A stretch of DNA of 64,000 nt from Rhipicephalus microplus. Its lineage: Eukaryota; Arthropoda; Arachnida; Ixodida; Ixodidae. Position numbers and translations under genes: made by a program. The DNA lies in the NCBI RefSeq assembly GCF_043290135.1, contig NC_134710.1, forward strand, positions 205,126,692 to 205,190,691. The letters run 5' to 3'. Shown in pieces: positions 10,326 to 21,595 of this stretch. Positions within the stretch are counted from its first letter, which is position 1. The number at the start of each line of letters is the position of its first letter. The notes below the pieces were generated by a model that had not been told where the DNA came from, searched no databases, and saw nothing but the letters and a program-made list of their open reading frames with translations.

Positions 10326-13300
10326 CCACAAAACGAGCGTTGTTCAGCGTAATGACAGCGAGCTATTTATATACTCCAGTTACCGCTGGCGGTACGCAAA
10401 GTTTGGAGGCACTTGAGGGGCCCGTCACCAAGTTTTACAGTTTTGAGCTAACGAGCGCAATGCATACACTGGGCGTTTACATTCACGTCTGCTACAATTC
10501 GCAACGTTACGCACCGCGAGAATTGGCCAGATTCCAAGCTGGACACCGCTTTCTGTTCTTCTCGCGTGCTCACGTTCAGAGAATGAGGGGATGACGTAGG
10601 CGTTGGAGTTGCCGTACCTAGACGGTACTGCTGAGATGTCAATCCTCTACGTAGACGACCATTTCCTGACGTCTTCAACAGTGGCACCTGATATGGTGAA
10701 AATTATTGTACATAGCATGTGTAGTTTGTGCACTTTGTTGCTTGAATAGATGACTAATGCTTGACAGGAATAATGAGACACACAAGGGACTGTGTGCGTC
10801 TTTTTCATTTTTCTAGAGTGCAGTGATACGTATGTGGAAAAGAAAGAGACCACTCGAAACGGGCTTTTAAAAATGGTAGTAAAATTCATTTGCGGCATGT
10901 GTTGCTCAGATAATTTGCCATTTCTAGGTACATGTTTTGAAGTTTTACTACGACCATGGTTGCCGGAAATATCCGGGTTCAGTGAATCCGCGGTGTTTAA
11001 TAGTGCGTAGATGCATTTGAATATTGTTGAACGACGAATTGTGATATCATGCTAATGCACAGAATCGGAAGGAAGCATACGCAGATAAGATGAGTATTGT
11101 TTGTAGCTGCAAATTGATTGCCTGAATGAGGCGTGGTATTCGGCTTGTCGTTGCAGTGGTTTGCTGAAATAAGTCCACGTGCATAGCAAAAAAAAGGTCA
11201 TTCTCTACCTCTGAATAATGAATATGATAAAACTGTTGCAGTTCGTAAACATATGTATAAGAATGCGCAAAACCTGAAGAACGTAGGGAAGAGGCGTGGG
11301 GTGAGGTTCATGTTTGCCGGCCCAAATAGGCATAGTAACATTTTTTTTTCATAGTGTCCGCAAGGTCGCACCGGGTCTGCTGTGTAAAAAAAAAAGCCAG
11401 ACAGAGGCAGGCCAATTGTTTTGCAGTTGCTGTGTCGAAGCAAATTTCGCTTTATTTTGTCCACGCCGGCCAGGTACTAAGTCACACCTTAGTGACCACC
11501 GAAATTCATTTTCACTTTCATCTCGCCTCGCAATGCCAGTCATGAAAATGTAATTCCATCTTTGAAAACACATTAATTTCGTACCATCAACCTATTCAGA
11601 CATGACGCCTGAAATTTTGGTAGGATTTCTTGTAACAAATAACGCCACGGTTTGTGTCTTTCTTCTTGATTGTTACAGGGCAAGATATTCAGCATTATCA
11701 TTCGACTGTAAACGCGCGCCTCAAGCGTTTGACTTTTTGTACCTCATTGTTACACGCACCCTGCATTCCTACTTTTATGCATGTTCACTTTTTTCACATA
11801 TGCAAAAAACTTTAAGTTGTGAGGGAGCGCTAGATGGTGTGTGTACTACCTTCTCTGTTCTGCGTTTCCTTATTTTGCTCCAAGTATTAGTCCAACCTGT
11901 AGTTATAGTGTCAACGAAAGTCACGGGACACATTGTTCATTATTTGTATACAGTTTCTGTGACGCGAGCGCAATTAAGTGAATTTATCTTATTTTACGAA
12001 GTGCTTACTATACTTTTGAGTGCACTATTTAAATATTAGAACCTCACTCGTTGACATGTGTCGATTACCGTTGATTCTAAATGCATCCACAAAACATAGA
12101 CACCTTCCCAACTTAATCGGTAAGTGCGTTATAACTTTTTTATTTGATTTAGACCGTAAGACACGGAGCCCACAAAAGATAGAAATAAAAAAGGGATGCG
12201 TCTGAGCCGCTCAGATTGTTGAACAGTAGGGCCGATAAAAATCTTCGAGAGGCTGTCACAACTAAACACAAAAGAGTGAGATTAAAGCACGCAGTAATGT
12301 TTTTTTTTTTTACCTTGCCCAATTCACTCTTAGAAGCCCTGTCACGGAGCAAACGGAAAGTTGAAACGTGAGGCTCGCGCGCTCGTTGCGGTGGCTGCTG
12401 CGGCGTAAGCACTTCTCCCATGAGCGCTTGCGTTTCCGTTGGTGGAGCTTGAATGGTTAAATATGGTATATTAGTGTACTGTTTCCGAGAACGAGCAGAA
12501 AAAGCTGTCTTAACGCGAATGCGAGAGCATCTATTTCAAGCGAGTTAAGCTTATATGACAAAGTCTCCAGCGCACCACCAGTACTCATCCGGAGTCCAGA
12601 GCTAACTAGAATCTAGGATCTGTACAGGCGACCTCTGCTCGCTGATTCTGTCGTGAGGAGTGTGTCAGAATATAGGAGCAGCGCGAGGTGGGTGGCAGGT
12701 CGGCTCCGTTCACTAATTCACTGTGATGGATTTCCTTCTGAGCCAGAAGGCTAATGAGGCAGCTAATCCTTTCACGAAGTTGCGGGGCATCCCAACCCCC
12801 ATCGGCAGTTTAGCTTCCACCGCCCACGGGCGAGCTCTTTCAGAGCTTGCAAAAGGAGAAAACAACCGCAGTGATTATCCGGTGCAATCAGCCGAGTGAG
12901 TCCACCTGTGAGATGGGGAAGAGCTCTATATTGCACCCAGCTGTTGCACTTACTCTGTAATTATTCTTGTTATCTTGTTTCTTCTGCGGCAAGCAGATGC
13001 ACTTACGAAGCATCATGCTGACTGTCTGCAGTCTTAGCCAGTGGTTCGTTAGCGTTAGCAGACCCAAACCATTAGGTCATGTGTGATCATTTCCAGGAAG
13101 AGTTTCAGTAAAAAGCAACGTGTGAGAGTTGGCTTTTTTATTATTTGCATTCTCTATTCTATTCGTACAGTTGAACCAGCAAATTACGAAAGTCCATACT
13201 TGGACCTCAGCCCTATTTTTTTTTTATCTGACGCACCACTGCCTCGTTCTTACTATGCTATATGCTGCGTCTTCGCGTGCTTTTTTTTTTTTCAAGTCTT

Positions 13301-14280
13301 TCGTTTACTGCTCCAAAGGTTTCATTATTCAATATGTACCCTCAGTTAGTGTTCAGAAGTATTTTCTTTTTCCTTTATTGGTTATAAAGCACGCGGCACT
13401 GTTGTTAGCATAGAATGGTTATAAGCACCGATATAGATATCAGCATTGATGTATTTAAAAGCGCAGCACTGGGAGCATGATTATTGATATGTACCGAATC
13501 AGATGTCAGCAAAATCTACAAGGTCAATACTTGTTCACAACCTAAGCAGCGTAACTTCGTTAATAAGATTACATTCGCTGTTTGAATCTATATTTCAGAA
13601 ATTTTGCGAAAAGCAATAAATGCTTGCTTTGAGAGTATCCATAACGGTGTATTTTGTGAGTGGGTGATAAGTTGAAGCGCCCCCACAAAAGTCTCAGATG
13701 GAACTCTGATCATGGCACTAAATGGCACCAAATGGCGCCCTTGTGCAGAACCCAGTACCACTGCCAGGAGGCAGCACCATGCCGTGTGCAGAGGGATTTC
13801 TTGCAAAGAGCGTCGAATATTTAGCACAGCTCAAAAAATTATAGTCTTTAGAATTACGTATCTATATTATACAGTAAAGGAACACACCACCTAATAGTTA
13901 CGTATATATGTTGCGCCTCAGATATGCCTCATATTTTCTTTTTTTGTTCACAATATTCACAAGTGTGAACGCAGGCACCAGTTCAATGTGATGGGGTATT
14001 CAGCAAGTGTGGAGGTATGACACTGTGTCATGTACTAAATGAAAGAATACTAGTGCATGCGTGACAGCTCTCTGAAACACTGGCCTATGTATGCTGATGC
14101 TCAGTATCTACCAAACAAGTTGAACTGATAATTTTAGGAAAGCATGGCAAAAAAGAAACAAACCGAAAGCTTCGAGACAGAAAAAAGATCAAAATTGAAA
14201 ATCTATTGGTCGATCCTTGATTAGTGGTTGCGTAATTAGATAATAAACATCAACTACAGAAGTCAGAAGTCAGGTGCAGA
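10326..14280. other. Unassigned AT-rich intergenic DNA
   Basis: No protein family recognised on either strand. The longest frame (11602-12039, 145 codons, hydrophobic) lacks any recognisable motif and has AT-rich composition like the flanks. Homopolymer T runs occur at 11341, 12300 and 13282. Confidence 0.5.
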
Positions 14281-14293
14281 AGTCAGCAGGAGA

Positions 14294-14540
14294 GCCCCGC
14301 AGCGGTGGTGTAGTGGTTAAGGTACTCGGCTGCTGACCCTCAGGTCGCGGGTTCGAATCCCGGCTGCGGCGGCTGCTTTTCCGAAGAAGGCGGAACGTTG
14401 AAGGCCCATGTGCTCAAATTTGGGTGCATGTTAAGGAACCCCAGGTGGTTCAAGTTTCCGGAGCACTCCACTACAGCGTCTCTAATAATCATATGGTGGT
14501 TCTTGGACGTTGAAACCCACATTTCAATCAATCAATCGAT
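14294..14540 (+). mobile_element. tRNA-derived SINE, family 1, intact with 13-bp TSD
   Basis: The head reads GCCCCGCAGCGGTGGTG and then GTAGTGGTTAAGGTACTCGG (A-box-like). A B box follows inside CGCGGGTTCGAATCCCGGC. The body has the conserved blocks TTTGGGTGCATGTTAAGGAA, CCCCAGGTGG and TCATATGGTGG, and the tail is (CAAT)n. The element is flanked by an exact 13-bp duplication, GTCAGCAGGAGAG, at 14282-14294 and 14541-14553. That duplication marks insertion by target-primed reverse transcription. SINEs of this kind encode no protein and depend on a LINE partner. Confidence 0.93.
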
Positions 14541-14553
14541 GTCAGCAGGAGAG

Positions 14554-15540
14554 CTGGGATATATCACCGACATTTGCTCACTCTTTCGAATATTAAGTAA
14601 AGTTCTCATATTCCAGCAGGAATTTGTAACAGTGAACTACAGCCAAGACAACCAGTGTACTGCTGTGGGGATAATGTACCAGCTATAAAAATCCTCATTT
14701 TCTAAAGAGCAACTGCTAGCAGTAAGAATAAATATTTTGAGGTTCGTTCTGCATCATTTCTTGACCCCAACTGCACGCTGACGTTCGCAAAAGAGATGTG
14801 CAAAGGCACTATTTATTTGGAGGGAGACCGACCAGTCCGTCGCTAACTTGTGTACATCATACTTGACCTTGGTGAGCGTTTTGGCATTCACTTGAACAGC
14901 AATGGGATGCTGAATAAAGGTAAGAGTAGCCACTCCCCTATAAAGGATCAGTTAAAGACTGAAAATGAGTAAAAAGCACTCTTTATAGCGACATAATGCG
15001 CATAAATTATAATTGCAGAAATACGTAATCGTTGAAATGCTAAAAAGTTGATGCTGCCCCAGCGTGCAGCTCACGGCAGTTCACGCGTACGAAATGCAAA
15101 TGTTTGAGTAGGCACGCTATGCAACGTTTACGTGCGAAAGCGCATTGTCTTCAAACAGCTGAGAATAGGCTGCTGTCACTGACACGCGTGTACCTCCCGA
15201 CACAAATCAGCCAAATTTCTCACTGCACACGCACGTGCGAGAAACATACGCAGGTTTCTACAGCCGAACACAGCCTCGTCTGCGGAATTCGGTGAGCGCA
15301 ACACACGCAGTTCACGGGGAAGCACTAAAACACCGCACAAACACACGTTAATCGTTCTTGCGGAACGGCGCCCCATGAACCAAAGTCAGAGCCGAAAGCG
15401 CTCACCGTGGTTGTCTCGAGTTCATGAAGCCCTGCAAACTATTCGCTGATGAAATGCATGCACACGGCATAAAAACAGTTCAAGGTTCCGGAGACGGTTT
15501 GCGAAAACCCACTTCGTAGATATAAACCCTCAAAAAGACT
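14554..15540. other. Unassigned intergenic DNA
   Basis: No recognisable gene or repeat family. Confidence 0.45.
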
Positions 15541-15544
15541 TGCC

Positions 15545-15660
15545 GACATGTGGTGGCGCTGTGCTGCTATGGGTAAGACATCTACTTCACGTGCATGCGG
15601 TCCCGAGTTCGATTACAGGGCTGTGCTTTGCAGGTTAATCCCTCAGATATTGGTGATTGT
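15545..15660 (+). mobile_element. Degenerate tRNA-like SINE head
   Basis: GTGGTGGCGCTGTGCTGCTATGGGTAAGAC is followed by a B-box-like GGTCCCGAGTTCGATTACAGG at about tRNA spacing. Boundaries are uncertain and the body is diverged. Confidence 0.35.
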
Positions 15661-16064
15661 GATACTAATGGTTTTCTAATTACCTGAAGTCGCAATATCC
15701 GCCGCATTGTCGGCGAGAAACCACTCTGAAGAGCGTAAAATATTCCTTTTTTTTTTTCGCCACCGTATCTAAGCCGGGCCGCCTACGGAAAGTCACGCCT
15801 AACTGCAGGCCGTATCTTGCGAGGAAACATTTCACCTAACATCCCGGCAAAACTTTGTGCCGGCTCTTCTGAAGGCCACTTCAAATCGGGCCAGATACTC
15901 TGCAACACGGCTACTGAGCCACCTAGAAGCGGCGATAATTTGTCTTGATTTCCTGCCTGCGGGCGTTAGTCTAGCCAGGATTTTACTTAGAGTGAGGCTA
16001 CAGGTGGCGCTGACTGACACTTTCGCGTTTAATTCTCATATATACCAAATAAAGTGGCGGGGGG

Positions 16065-16252
16065 CATATCCGCCGTGGTAGCTGAGTCGGTAAAGCATCA
16101 AACGCGTTATTCGAAGGTCGCACGTTCGGTTCCTGCCCATGGCAAGCTATCTTTTCATCCACTTTTCTTTCTGCGCGTTTACATTAGAATTTGGTCTGAT
16201 AACATCGCCTGTACATCCTCGGCACTATTGTGAGTTATATCTCTCATATATA
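16065..16252 (+). mobile_element. tRNA-derived SINE, family 2
   Basis: The head CCGCCGTGGTAGCTGAGTCGG (A box) is followed by GGTCGCACGTTCGGTTCCTGC (B-box region). A body with GGCAAGCTATCTTTTCATCC comes next, and then an AT-rich tail. A related copy lies on the minus strand near 26240-26360. The tail ends in ATATATATAT, exactly where the Ty3-type element at 16256 inserted. Confidence 0.7.
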
Positions 16253-16255
16253 TAT

Positions 16256-16425
16256 TGTGGGCATTTATTATACCAATCCTCTTCATCTTTACATTATCAT
16301 CATTATCATGTGTTGCTCATGCATCCTCATCGTTGTCACGTAGCATCATCATCTTGGTCCGATCATCTTAGCTGTCGGCTGCCGGTTCTTCGGGCCTAAT
16401 AAAGGTCTTCCAAACCAAGACTCCA
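16256..16425 (+). repeat. 5' LTR of element 1
   Basis: 170 bp starting TGTGGGCATT and ending AAGACTCCA. It matches 21427-21596 except at two bases (T/G in the CATCTNTACA block, T/C in the CATCCTCANCG block). It contains an AATAAA at 16398-16403 about 22 bases before the end, a likely polyadenylation signal. It is very short for an LTR. Confidence 0.96.
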
Positions 16426-16429
16426 TACG

Positions 16430-16447
16430 TGGTGGAGCGGGCTGTTG
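16430..16447 (+). promoter_or_regulatory. Candidate primer-binding site, element 1
   Basis: TGGTGGAGCGGGCTG begins four bases after the LTR end, and tRNA-complementary primer sites begin with TGG. The first eight bases, TGGTGGAG, recur at the equivalent place in element 2 (47228-47235, minus). I cannot name the tRNA from memory. Confidence 0.5.
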
Positions 16448-16525
16448 GATCCCCCGCCATCCTCTCGACCACTCTACCCCCTGGAGCTACGTTCAGGTCG
16501 CCGCTTGGGCCAGGTGTCCGGAAAT

Positions 16526-17815
16526 ATGTCGCACCAAGAAGAGGTCGGTGCTGCAGCCGTTCCCACTCCGCCACCGCGTGCCGCGCCTTTTCACGTCATT
16601 AACAGCCTCCAGCGCGAGCCCCATCCCTTCGCTGGTATGCGCGGGGAAGATGTGGAGGAATGGCTGGACGATTTCGAACGGGTCGGCGCTGCTAACCGGT
16701 GGGATAACACCTACAAACTCGCTTACGTGTCATTCTACCTCACGGGTGTCGCGAAGACGTGGTTCCTCAACCACTTCATGGACATCCCCGACTGGTCAGC
16801 CTTCAAAGATCAGCTTCACCATGTCTTTGGCACACCGGCTGTCCGTTCAGCTCTCGCAAGGAAAGCTCTTGCGACTCGGAAACAGCACATCGGGGAGTCG
16901 TATACATCCTACATCGAGGATGTCCTTTCACTTTGCCGCCGGGTTGACACCCCAATGACAGAGTCAGACAAGGTACGCCAGCTTCTTAAGGGCATTGGAC
17001 CCGTCGCATTCAATGCCCTTGCAATCCAGAATCCGGCTACCGTTGCTGACGTTGCGACAACCTGTCAGCGCCTCGAAGAACTTGAGTCGATGCGCCTACA
17101 ACCGGACAGTGACGCGGCCCGTATTACGACTGATCCAAACCTACGAGAAATGATAAGGGTGATAATGCGCGAAGAATTAGAATCAATGGGATTCACACTA
17201 CCTTCAGTATGTACCATTCAGCCTTCTTCAACGTCATTGCGGGATGTCATCAGGGAGAAGCTTACGTCCATGACCCATATGGCCCACCTGCATCCCGCTG
17301 TCGATCGTACTCTCCCATCGTTCTCGCATGCCGTCGGCGCACCATCAGGCACCGTCAGCTCGACGTCGCCACCACGAACGTACGCGTCGGTTGCTGCCGC
17401 ACCTCCCAGAAGCTTTCCCACGAGCTTTGTATCACCACCGCCTGAGCCATCATCTGTCCCTCTCACTGCTCTCTCTCCCGGTGCATCTAACACAAGCTAC
17501 CACCCTCCTTATCGATCGACTCGCCCTACGTGCTATTATTGCGGCTATCGTGGTCACATTTCACGCTTTTGCCGCAAGCGCCAGCAAGATGAGCGCCGAG
17601 GGTACGACATACGCGAACGAGACTATATCGCAGGAGCCTTGTACCAGGGCCGTCGTTATTCGTCACCGCCGCGTCGGTCTCCATCTCCGCCAGCATCCGG
17701 TGAACTGCGCAGTAGTCTTCGATCAACCAGACGCCGTTCACCATCGCCCTACCGTCGCTCCTCTTCTCCTCTTCAGCCTGCTTCCCTCGCTTCTGATCGG
17801 CGTCCGGAAAACTAA
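16526..17815 (+). CDS. gag: Gag polyprotein, Ty3-type element 1
   Basis: Structural protein of the retrotransposon, expected to form virus-like particles and bind element RNA in the cytoplasm. The first ATG in the open frame is at 16526, giving 429 residues. The frame is open further upstream and its sequence there (RSGRRLG and similar) looks coding, so an upstream non-ATG start is possible. A retrotransposon-gag-type region (F-x-G, W-x-x-x-F, TWF) lies in the first third. One CCHC zinc knuckle (C-YY-C-GYRG-H-ISRF-C) lies near the C-terminus, followed by an arginine/serine/proline-rich tail. Translation ends at TAA 17813-17815, overlapping the pol frame in -1. Confidence 0.92.
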   Translation: MSHQEEVGAAAVPTPPPRAAPFHVINSLQREPHPFAGMRGEDVEEWLDDFERVGAANRWDNTYKLAYVSFYLTGVAKTWFLNHFMDIPDWSAFKDQLHHVFGTPAVRSALARKALATRKQHIGESYTSYIEDVLSLCRRVDTPMTESDKVRQLLKGIGPVAFNALAIQNPATVADVATTCQRLEELESMRLQPDSDAARITTDPNLREMIRVIMREELESMGFTLPSVCTIQPSSTSLRDVIREKLTSMTHMAHLHPAVDRTLPSFSHAVGAPSGTVSSTSPPRTYASVAAAPPRSFPTSFVSPPPEPSSVPLTALSPGASNTSYHPPYRSTRPTCYYCGYRGHISRFCRKRQQDERRGYDIRERDYIAGALYQGRRYSSPPRRSPSPPASGELRSSLRSTRRRSPSPYRRSSSPLQPASLASDRRPEN

Positions 17816-20800
17816 GCAATGCAGTTTTTGGAGGACAAACTGCATTCCTACACAGTACTCCAATTCCTCCAGCGCGCCCTTACAATATGCTTGCAGTCTC
17901 AGTTGAGGGAGTAGACGTTGATGCTTTGGTGGACACTGGGGCTGGGTTTTCTATTATTCGTGCTGATTTGTGTACCCGTCTTCGAAAAGTCACGACGCCT
18001 TATGATGGACCAACACTGGTTACAGCCCAGGGAACGATGATTCGCCCTTCCGCTCTCTGTACTGCCCGTGTGCTAATCGACGACATTCTTCATCACATAC
18101 AATTCGCTGTGCTATCTCCGTGCTCCCACGAACTCATTTTAGGCTGGGACTTTCTTTCGTCTGCTTCCGCGGCTATTTGTTGTGCACAACGTGTCGTCCA
18201 TTTTACTGACACAGACCACTTGCTTAGTGACGAAACCTACAGGCCACTTCGACTCATCGCTGCTGTAGACATCGAGTTACCCCCGAACGAACATCAATTA
18301 GTCACAGTTTTGTCCAACGACGTCGACTCTGGTGACATTTTGGTCACTCCATCGCCCCGTTGCCTTAATGAAGGCATAGCTCTCGCATCAGGTGTGGCTC
18401 GCTTCAACGATGGATCAGCTGTCCTCGCTGCTACGAACACCACACCAGATAAAATTTAACTGCCGCGGGGCACTACTGTCGCCTGCGTTGCCGATCTGGA
18501 GCCTGTGTGCGTCGTGCCTCTTACCCCTGCCTCCTCTAAAGGCCATCCTGGAGATCATGCTGCTTCCTCGGCCTTTACAGCAGCCATCAACAAGGACTTG
18601 ACAGACTCGCAGAAGCAGCAGCTGCTTGATTTGTTGCAAAAGCATGCAAACTCTTTTGACGTTCATTCATCCAGCCTGGGTCAGACAACTGCTACAGCAC
18701 ATCGTATTCAGACCGACGGAACATCCATTGTGCATCGTCGTCCGTACCGCGTCTCCCTAGCCGAACGAAAAATCATTGAGGAAAACGTAGACGATATGCT
18801 GCAACGGGAGATAATCCGACCCTCAACCAGTCCTTGGTCGTCTCCAGTGGTTTTGGTGCGTAAAAAAAGACGGTTCCGTACGATTTTGCGTCGATTACCG
18901 AGCACTCAATAAGATCACTAGGAAGGACGTATACCCCATGCCACGTATCGACGACGCCCTCGATTCTTTACAAGGTGCTGAATTCTTTTCAAGCCTCGAC
19001 TTGCGTTCCGGCTATTGGCAAATCCCCATGCACGAAGAGGACAAAGAAAAAACTGCGTTTGCAACCCCGGACGGCCTATACGAATTCAATGTTACGCCGT
19101 TTGGTCTATGCAATGCGCCCGCAATTTTTGAGCGCTTGATTGACACCGTACTGCGTGGCCTGAAATGGAAGACTTGCCTATGTTACCTCGATGACATTGT
19201 TGTATTTTCATCGACGTTTCCTCAACATCTGCAACGCTTGGACGAGGTCCTGACTTGCCTTGTGGGCGCTGGTCTTCAAATTAACACCAAGAAGTGCCAT
19301 TTCGCAAGCAGATCTATCAAGGTCCTCGGTCATGTTTTGAGCAAGGACGGAATTCGTCCAGACCCTGAGAAAACTGCTGCGGTGCTTCGATTCCCTTGCC
19401 CTGACAAGCCGAAATATTTGCGAAGTTTCCTTGGTCTCGCCTCTTACTTTCGGCGATTCATACAAAACTTTGCCTCCATAGCCGCACCACTACATAAGCT
19501 ACTTGCTTCTGGTACGCCCTTTCAGTGGTCTCAGGAATGTGAATCGGCTTTCGACAAATTGAAGAGTGCCCTCACGACCGATCCTGTACTTTCTCACTTT
19601 CACGATGGTGCACCGACCTTCCTCCATACAGACGCTAGCGGCCATGGTTTAGGAGCCGTGCTCCTCCAGCGCGACAACTCTTCGCGAGAGCGAGTCATTG
19701 CGTACGCCAGCCGCGTCAGCTCCGCAGCCGAGAGGAACTACACGATCACCGAGAAGGAGTGCCTCGCCATCGTTTGGTCAGTGCAGAAATTTCGTCCCTA
19801 TCTTCATGGCCGCCATTTCACCATCGTGACCGACCACCATGCTTTATGTTGGCTTTCGACACTCAAGAACTTGTCGGGACGCCTCGGCCGCTGGATTCTA
19901 CGCCTACAAGAATATGATTTTGACATCGTATACAAGTGTGGCAGAAAGCATAGCGACGCCGATGCTCTCTCTCGCTGCCCACTACCAGCGGCTCCCCTCA
20001 GCGTTTCCGCAATCACTTTGCACAACACGCCCTCGGAGACCACGTCTACGGCGGTTTCCTCTCTCGCCTCTATGGACCAGCTGCCTTCGGACGACCCGCA
20101 CGATTTTTCTTCTCGACAGCTGGCTGACCCATACTGTCGACGTATTATAGGCTACCTCACTGGCAGTTCCCGTCCACCTAATGCGAGGCTCCGTCGCCAA
20201 CTCTCGCAGTTTAAGCTGGACAACTCGGTGCTGTACCGCAAAATTTACCATCCTGACGGTCAGCGCTGGGTTCCCGTTCTACCTCGATCGCTTCGGTCCG
20301 AAGTCCTCAGAGCACTTCATGACCATCCGACGGCAGGTCACCTTGGTTATCATATTTTCTACGATCGCCTTCGAAGTCGGTTTTATTGGCCAGGTATTAC
20401 CACTAGTGTAGCTCGGTACGTTGGGTCCTGCACTACCTGTCAATCTAGAAAACTACCCACATCTGCTCCAGCCGGTACACTACAGCCTCTTCCGTGCCCA
20501 GCCACACCCTTCGAAGTTGTAGGCATCGATCTTTATGGCCCCCTTCCAGTCAGTGCTGCTGGAAACCGATGGATAGTAACAGCCGTTGACCATTTGACGC
20601 GCTACGCCGAGACGGCATCCGTCACTACCGGTTCAGCTTCTGAAATTGCCGATTTCATCCTCCGAGCCATTATACTGCGTCATGGTGCTCCACGTGTATT
20701 GCTCAGTGACCGTGGAAGGGCCTTCCTTTCACAACTAGTGAACGAGCTTCTTCGCGCTTCTGGCACAACTCACAAGACTGCCTCTAGTTATCATCCCCAA

Positions 20801-21376
20801 ACTAACGGCCTCACTGAGCGATTTCACCGCACTCTTTCTGACATGATCGCCGCCTACATTCAACCAGACCACAAGAACTGGGATGTAGTCCTACCATTCG
20901 TCACTTTCGCCTACAATACGGCTATTCAGCGGACGACCGGCTACTCACCATTTTACCTAGTTTATGGACGCTCCCCTACTTCTCTCCTGGACGTCTCTTT
21001 CTTTACCTGCCATGTGAATTCATCTTTATCCTCTTCAGAGGAATACATTTTACGGCTCGCAGAGAGCCGCCAACGTGCTCGTATAAACACTGAAGCCCGA
21101 CAGCAAGACAGAAAGCTGGTTTATGATGAATCCCATCGTGCTGTATCCTTTCAACCTGGCGACGAAGTGCTTCTTTTGACGCCTATTCGCACACCTGGTT
21201 TGTGCGACAAATTCCAGCCACGGTTTATCGGGCCGTACACAGTTCTTGAAGAAACTTCACCAGTGAATTATCGCGTGACGCCACTTGTAGCCCCAGCTGA
21301 TCGCCGTTATCGAACTACTGAGGTCGTCCATGTCTCCCGTATGAAGCCCTTCATGCGACGTTCTTTGTCCCCTTGA
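17797..21376 (+). pseudogene. pol: Pol (protease, RT, RNase H, integrase), element 1, two lesions
   Basis: Polyprotein that copies and integrates the element. Protease: ALVDTGAGFS around 17920-17955 (aspartic DTG). RT: PFGLCNAP and YLDDIVVFS (catalytic YxDD, about 19180-19210). RNase H: HTDASGHGLG (about 19625) and a later DADALS. Integrase: H-x-H/C-x2-C zinc domain (HDHPTAGHLGYH ... CTTCQSRK) and a D-D-E core with GIDLYGP, LLSDRGRAF and YHPQTNGLTER. Lesion 1 is an in-frame TAA at 18457-18459 between protease and RT. Lesion 2 is a phase change at an A7 run (18862-18868) just before the RT palm, leaving the rest open as 18938-21376. Both could be true decay; the homopolymer one could also be a sequencing error. 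Confidence 0.93.
17806..17812 (+). promoter_or_regulatory. Candidate -1 frameshift site at the gag stop, element 1
   Basis: GGAAAAC lies directly before the gag TAA. The pol frame is open from 17797 and lies in -1 relative to gag, so a shift here would fuse gag to pol (pol reads G-K-L from these bases). The same heptamer and stop arrangement occur in element 2. It is not a canonical X-XXY-YYZ site, because the P-site codon would re-pair poorly, so the mechanism is inferred. Confidence 0.45.
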
Positions 21377-21401
21377 CTTGCCGCGGCCAGGCTGGCCGCT
21401 T

Positions 21402-21426
21402 TCACGGGGGGGGGGGGGGGAATTAG
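21402..21426 (+). promoter_or_regulatory. Polypurine tract, element 1
   Basis: A G15 run (21406-21420) followed by AATTAG ends exactly at the 3' LTR start, the position where plus-strand DNA synthesis is primed in LTR retrotransposons. The near-pure G composition is unusual; tracts normally mix A and G. Confidence 0.75.
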
Positions 21427-21595
21427 TGTGGGCATTTATTATACCAATCCTCTTCATCTGTACATTATCATCATTATCATGTGTTGCTCATGCATCCTCA
21501 CCGTTGTCACGTAGCATCATCATCTTGGTCCGATCATCTTAGCTGTCGGCTGCCGGTTCTTCGGGCCTAATAAAGGTCTTCCAAACCAAGACTCC

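Noticed and set aside
11602..12039. 145-codon hydrophobic frame
   Set aside because: No motif, AT-rich like its flanks, no splice or promoter context.
14294..14380. tRNA gene
   Set aside because: A and B boxes are present, but the sequence continues into a conserved SINE body with a tail and target duplication, and no clean cloverleaf with matching acceptor stem was evident. The same holds for the other SINE heads.
16445..16525. ATG start of gag at 16445
   Set aside because: The codon there is TTG, so I took the first ATG, 16526; a non-ATG start upstream is noted as possible.
17328..17906. 192-codon frame overlapping gag
   Set aside because: It is a histidine/serine-rich shadow in another phase of the gag coding region without any domain.
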